A DNA stretch of 15,176 nucleotides from Methanobacteriota archaeon. GTDB lineage: Archaea > Thermoplasmatota > Poseidoniia > Poseidoniales > Poseidoniaceae. Below the pieces are notes generated by a model. It did not search any database. It worked only from the letters and a program-made list of their open reading frames with translations, and was not told the DNA's origin. How positions within the stretch are numbered: position 1 is the stretch's first letter; every line of letters starts with the position of its first letter. Shown here one piece after another: positions 12,600 to 15,176 of this stretch. Location of the stretch: assembly GCA_018662715.1 (NCBI GenBank), contig JABJFP010000090.1:1-15176 (forward strand), in the 5' to 3' direction. Made by a program: the position numbers and the translations under genes.

Positions 12600-13715
12600 A
12601 TGGGCATTCATCACGACACATTCTCCGCCGTCCAACCGGGAAAACCCGGTTCAGCCATGTATCCAACTTCACCTCTCGGTGAGCGAGTAGAAGGAATTCC
12701 AACCGGCCGTGAAGTGGCTTGGGAGCCTCTCGTTGATTACCGACGAAACGGTGTCTCTGAAACCACAATCCACGGAGCAGTCGCTTGGGCACACGGAGAC
12801 GAAGTGATTCACTCCTTTGGCGGAAACGTTCTCTGCTATGGCCGCTCGATGATGAAACCCTTCATGCTCAAAGCCTTCACAGAGGAACTCGCAGATTGCA
12901 GTTGGGAACAAAAAGCCATTGCGGTCGCATCCCATAACGGCGATACCGAGCACGTCGCTGCAGCACAATCGCTTCTTTCCCAAGCAGAATGGCCCTTGAT
13001 GCTCACTCCACTTGACGTCCCACTCATACAATTTGGACGGCAGGTTCGCCGGCCACGCCGTTGGTTCCATACATGTTCTGGGGAACATGCTGCAATTCTT
13101 CGTGGATGTAAATTGAAGGGATGGAAGAGAGCGGGTTACACCCTTCCTTCTCATGAAGTGTTTGGGGCTTACATGGAACAACTCCGAACCTACCTCGGTC
13201 AGGACTGGAAGCCTCTCCGCATCGCCAAGGATGGTTGCGGCCTACCCACTGTATCCAATACGGTGTCTGAACTCGCACAAATCTACGCAGGTTTGGTTCG
13301 TGACAAAGATGACGATTGGATTTGGGAGTCCATGATTCGACACCCTGACCTTGTTGGAGGATTCAACCGATTGGATTCAACTATCCTCAAAGCGGGTGAA
13401 GGAAGAGTCATCGCAAAAGAAGGGGCTGATGGTCTCCTCGGCATGGCGATTGAACATCCCGATTACCCCAAGGGATTGGGTATCGTTGTCAAAATCGCAC
13501 ACGGATGGAATTCTCAAGCAACTTGGTATGTTGCTCGCGCCCTACTCGGAGTGCTGGGAATTAACTTGAGAAATCCATACCCTCTTCATCGTCAAAAAGC
13601 GTTCATTGTACCTGGAATTGTCCCAGAAGCCTACGTTGACATTCTTGAAACCGTACCAACGTGGGATGAATGGGACCCGGACAGAGACCGCTGGAATTAC
13701 GAAACCGAGGTCTGA
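12600..13715 (+). CDS. Asparaginase II-family amidohydrolase (Rhizobium etli type)
   Basis: A 371-residue protein of the Pfam Asparaginase_II family (Rhizobium etli asparaginase V type, unrelated to E. coli AnsA/AnsB and with a beta-lactamase-like fold). Such enzymes hydrolyse L-asparagine to aspartate and ammonia. Matches to the R. etli active site are S83-x-x-K86 in GRSMMKPF, S111 in ASHNG, C159 in CSGEH, D211-G-C213, and K273 in VIAKEGADG. The R. etli enzyme binds zinc through two cysteines and a lysine (recalled as C135, K138 and C189). Here both cysteines are kept, but the lysine position is Glu162. The protein lacks a signal peptide. In this operon it may act on a different amide than asparagine. 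The gene ends 2 bases before the ALDH start, so the two are almost certainly translated together. Confidence 0.88.
   Translation: MGIHHDTFSAVQPGKPGSAMYPTSPLGERVEGIPTGREVAWEPLVDYRRNGVSETTIHGAVAWAHGDEVIHSFGGNVLCYGRSMMKPFMLKAFTEELADCSWEQKAIAVASHNGDTEHVAAAQSLLSQAEWPLMLTPLDVPLIQFGRQVRRPRRWFHTCSGEHAAILRGCKLKGWKRAGYTLPSHEVFGAYMEQLRTYLGQDWKPLRIAKDGCGLPTVSNTVSELAQIYAGLVRDKDDDWIWESMIRHPDLVGGFNRLDSTILKAGEGRVIAKEGADGLLGMAIEHPDYPKGLGIVVKIAHGWNSQATWYVARALLGVLGINLRNPYPLHRQKAFIVPGIVPEAYVDILETVPTWDEWDPDRDRWNYETEV
13707..13711 (+). promoter_or_regulatory. Shine-Dalgarno within the asparaginase 3' end deciding the ALDH start
   Basis: GAGGT lies 6 bases before the ATG at 13718, inside the last codons of the asparaginase gene. 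It supports starting the dehydrogenase at 13718 instead of at the upstream in-frame codon at 13670. Confidence 0.55.
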
Positions 13716-13717
13716 AC

Positions 13718-15166
13718 ATGAAACCACTCCTCAACTACATCGGTGGCTCATTCGTACCGGCTGATTCGGCCAAAACTTTGGAAAACATCAATCCAGCCAC
13801 CAACGAGGTCATCACCACCATTCCTCGTTCATCATCAACCGATGTCAACAACGCCACCGTTGCTGCAATTAACGCAGAGGGTGCTTGGAAAGCAACCACA
13901 TTTGAAGACCGAATTCGATGGCTGGACCGTATTGCTGATGCACTTGAGGCAAAGGCTGAGCAAATCGCCCAACTTGAAACGATGGACACGGGAAAACCAA
14001 TTTCTCTTTCTCGGCGTGTGGACGCCGCACGATCGGTGAGCAATTTCCGTTTCTTTGCAAACTATGCAAGAGAACAAGAGCCCATGGAATTTGAAGCCCA
14101 CGGTGCCATCAATTACGTCCATCGCTCTCCAGTTGGATGTGTTGGGCTCATCACGCCTTGGAATCTACCTCTTTATCTTCTTACATGGAAGGTCGCACCT
14201 GCCTTGTTAATGGGAAATACCATCGTAGCCAAACCGTCAGAGATGACACCTATGACAGCGAACTTGCTCGCTGAAACACTTGATGAACTCAATTTGCCTG
14301 CTGGTGTATTCAATCTCGTACATGGACTTGGACCCGAAGTAGGGCAAGCCATCGTTGAGCATCCAAACATCAAGGCTATCTCTTTTACAGGAGGCACTGC
14401 AACTGGAAGAATTGTTGCCGCCACTGCTGCACCAATGTTCAAGAAACTCTCACTGGAACTTGGTGGGAAAAATGCTACGATACTCCTTGACGATGCGCCG
14501 GTTGATGACATCGTTGACGACCTTGTCCGTGCATCGTTTACAAACTCAGGACAAGTTTGTTTGTGTGGCTCAAGAGTACTTATTCCTCACTCCATGTACG
14601 ACGAAGTTTCAGCGAAGTTTGTTGAAGGTGTTGAACGGCTCAAAATTGGAAACCCACTGGATGATGACACTCAAATGGGAGCAGTCATTTCTCTTGCACA
14701 TCTTGAGAAAGTTGAATCATATATCCAACTTGGAATTCAAGAAGGTGGAATACTCCTAACAGGTGGTACAAAGGAGAATGCAAGCGTATCTGGAGTTCAT
14801 CCGGACGGAGCATTCCTGCGCCCAACTGTAATTGGAGGACTACCCCATACCGCTCGAACCGCAACTGAGGAAATCTTTGGCCCCGTTGTCACGCTCCATG
14901 CCTACAAGGATGAAGATGAGGCAGTAATGATGGCAAACTGCACGGATTACGGCCTTGCTGGTTCAGTTTGGACGGCTGACATTCAGCGAGGGCGGGCCTT
15001 TGCAGAGCGCATGGAAACTGGAATTGTATGGGTAAACACATGGCTTAACCGAGACCTAAGGACGCCTTTCGGAGGCGTAAAACAATCCGGCGTTGGGCGA
15101 GAAGGCGGCACATGGTCGATGAGTTTCTTTTCTGAAATGACCAATGTATGCGTCATGCAACCTTAG
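13718..15166 (+). CDS. Aldehyde dehydrogenase, ALDH8 / 2-(amino or hydroxy)muconic semialdehyde dehydrogenase-like
   Basis: A complete 482-residue NAD(P)-dependent aldehyde dehydrogenase. Catalytic features are N149 in PWNLP, Lys172 in AKPSE, the Rossmann segment SFTGGTATG (222-230), general base E247 in LELGGK, nucleophile C281 in GQVCLC, and EEIFGPV near the C-terminus. Several stretches are diagnostic of the ALDH8 / muconic-semialdehyde subgroup: PWNLPLYLLTWKVAPAL, the double-Cys VCLCGSR, ARSVSNFRFFA, and a C-terminus with PFGGVKQSGVGREG. These enzymes oxidise 2-aminomuconic semialdehyde (kynurenine pathway) or 2-hydroxymuconic semialdehyde (catechol meta-cleavage). Specificity within the subgroup cannot be fixed here. 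It is the last gene visible, 2 bases after the asparaginase; only 10 bases follow its stop, so the operon may continue off the right edge. Confidence 0.94.
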   Translation: MKPLLNYIGGSFVPADSAKTLENINPATNEVITTIPRSSSTDVNNATVAAINAEGAWKATTFEDRIRWLDRIADALEAKAEQIAQLETMDTGKPISLSRRVDAARSVSNFRFFANYAREQEPMEFEAHGAINYVHRSPVGCVGLITPWNLPLYLLTWKVAPALLMGNTIVAKPSEMTPMTANLLAETLDELNLPAGVFNLVHGLGPEVGQAIVEHPNIKAISFTGGTATGRIVAATAAPMFKKLSLELGGKNATILLDDAPVDDIVDDLVRASFTNSGQVCLCGSRVLIPHSMYDEVSAKFVEGVERLKIGNPLDDDTQMGAVISLAHLEKVESYIQLGIQEGGILLTGGTKENASVSGVHPDGAFLRPTVIGGLPHTARTATEEIFGPVVTLHAYKDEDEAVMMANCTDYGLAGSVWTADIQRGRAFAERMETGIVWVNTWLNRDLRTPFGGVKQSGVGREGGTWSMSFFSEMTNVCVMQP

Positions 15167-15176
15167 ACCAACACTG

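Noticed and set aside
13670..13717. Upstream in-frame start for the aldehyde dehydrogenase
   Set aside because: It lies inside the asparaginase gene, and the ATG at 13718 has a GAGGT at proper distance and matches family length.

Overview
The window most likely comes from a marine planktonic euryarchaeon of the Poseidoniales (Marine Group II) type. The evidence is an archaeal/eukaryotic-type aspartyl-tRNA synthetase without the extra domain of bacterial enzymes, very large secreted proteins built from Ig-like repeats or Asp-rich calcium-binding repeats, moderate GC content, and dense gene packing. The lineage is inferred from gene content, not from a marker phylogeny.

Left part (1-8801), cell-surface hydrolases around a housekeeping gene. 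A large secreted protein on the minus strand (1-3503) runs off the left edge. It has a signal peptide, Ig-like repeats, a linker packed with N-glycosylation sequons, and an SGNH/DUF4886-like hydrolase domain that seems to sit inside an Ig-like repeat. After a 354-base stretch with no convincing gene, aspS (3858-5264, plus) meets a CPBP-family membrane protease (5267-5959, minus) tail to tail with 2 bases between them. The protease lies 4 bases downstream of, and so probably shares a transcript with, a second secreted SGNH protein (5964-8801, minus). That protein has a GDSL-esterase domain, about 430 residues of calcium-binding repeats including a 66-bp tandem array, one C-terminal membrane anchor and a cytoplasmic tail.

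Right part (8834-15166), a six-gene plus-strand operon with gaps of 35, 9, 50, 9 and 2 bases. In order it encodes an alpha/beta hydrolase resembling arylformamidase-type esterases, an SDR protein lacking the normal Tyr-Lys catalytic pair, a TPR protein, a luciferase-like flavin or F420 monooxygenase, an asparaginase of the Rhizobium etli type, and an ALDH8-like (2-amino/2-hydroxymuconic semialdehyde) dehydrogenase. The ALDH type, the formamidase-like hydrolase and the SDR subgroup suggest catabolism of an aromatic or tryptophan/kynurenine-derived nitrogenous compound. No ring-cleaving dioxygenase, kynureninase or deaminase is visible, so the substrate is unknown. Genes beyond the right edge would be decisive.

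The short divergent region before this operon and the start of the minus-strand GDSL gene carry five copies of the pentamer TCACT/AGTGA within 66 bp, a candidate operator cluster. Within the operon several starts follow a GAGG-type Shine-Dalgarno sequence, in two cases fused to the upstream stop codon, while aspS has none. I see no IS elements, CRISPR arrays, tRNA or rRNA genes.
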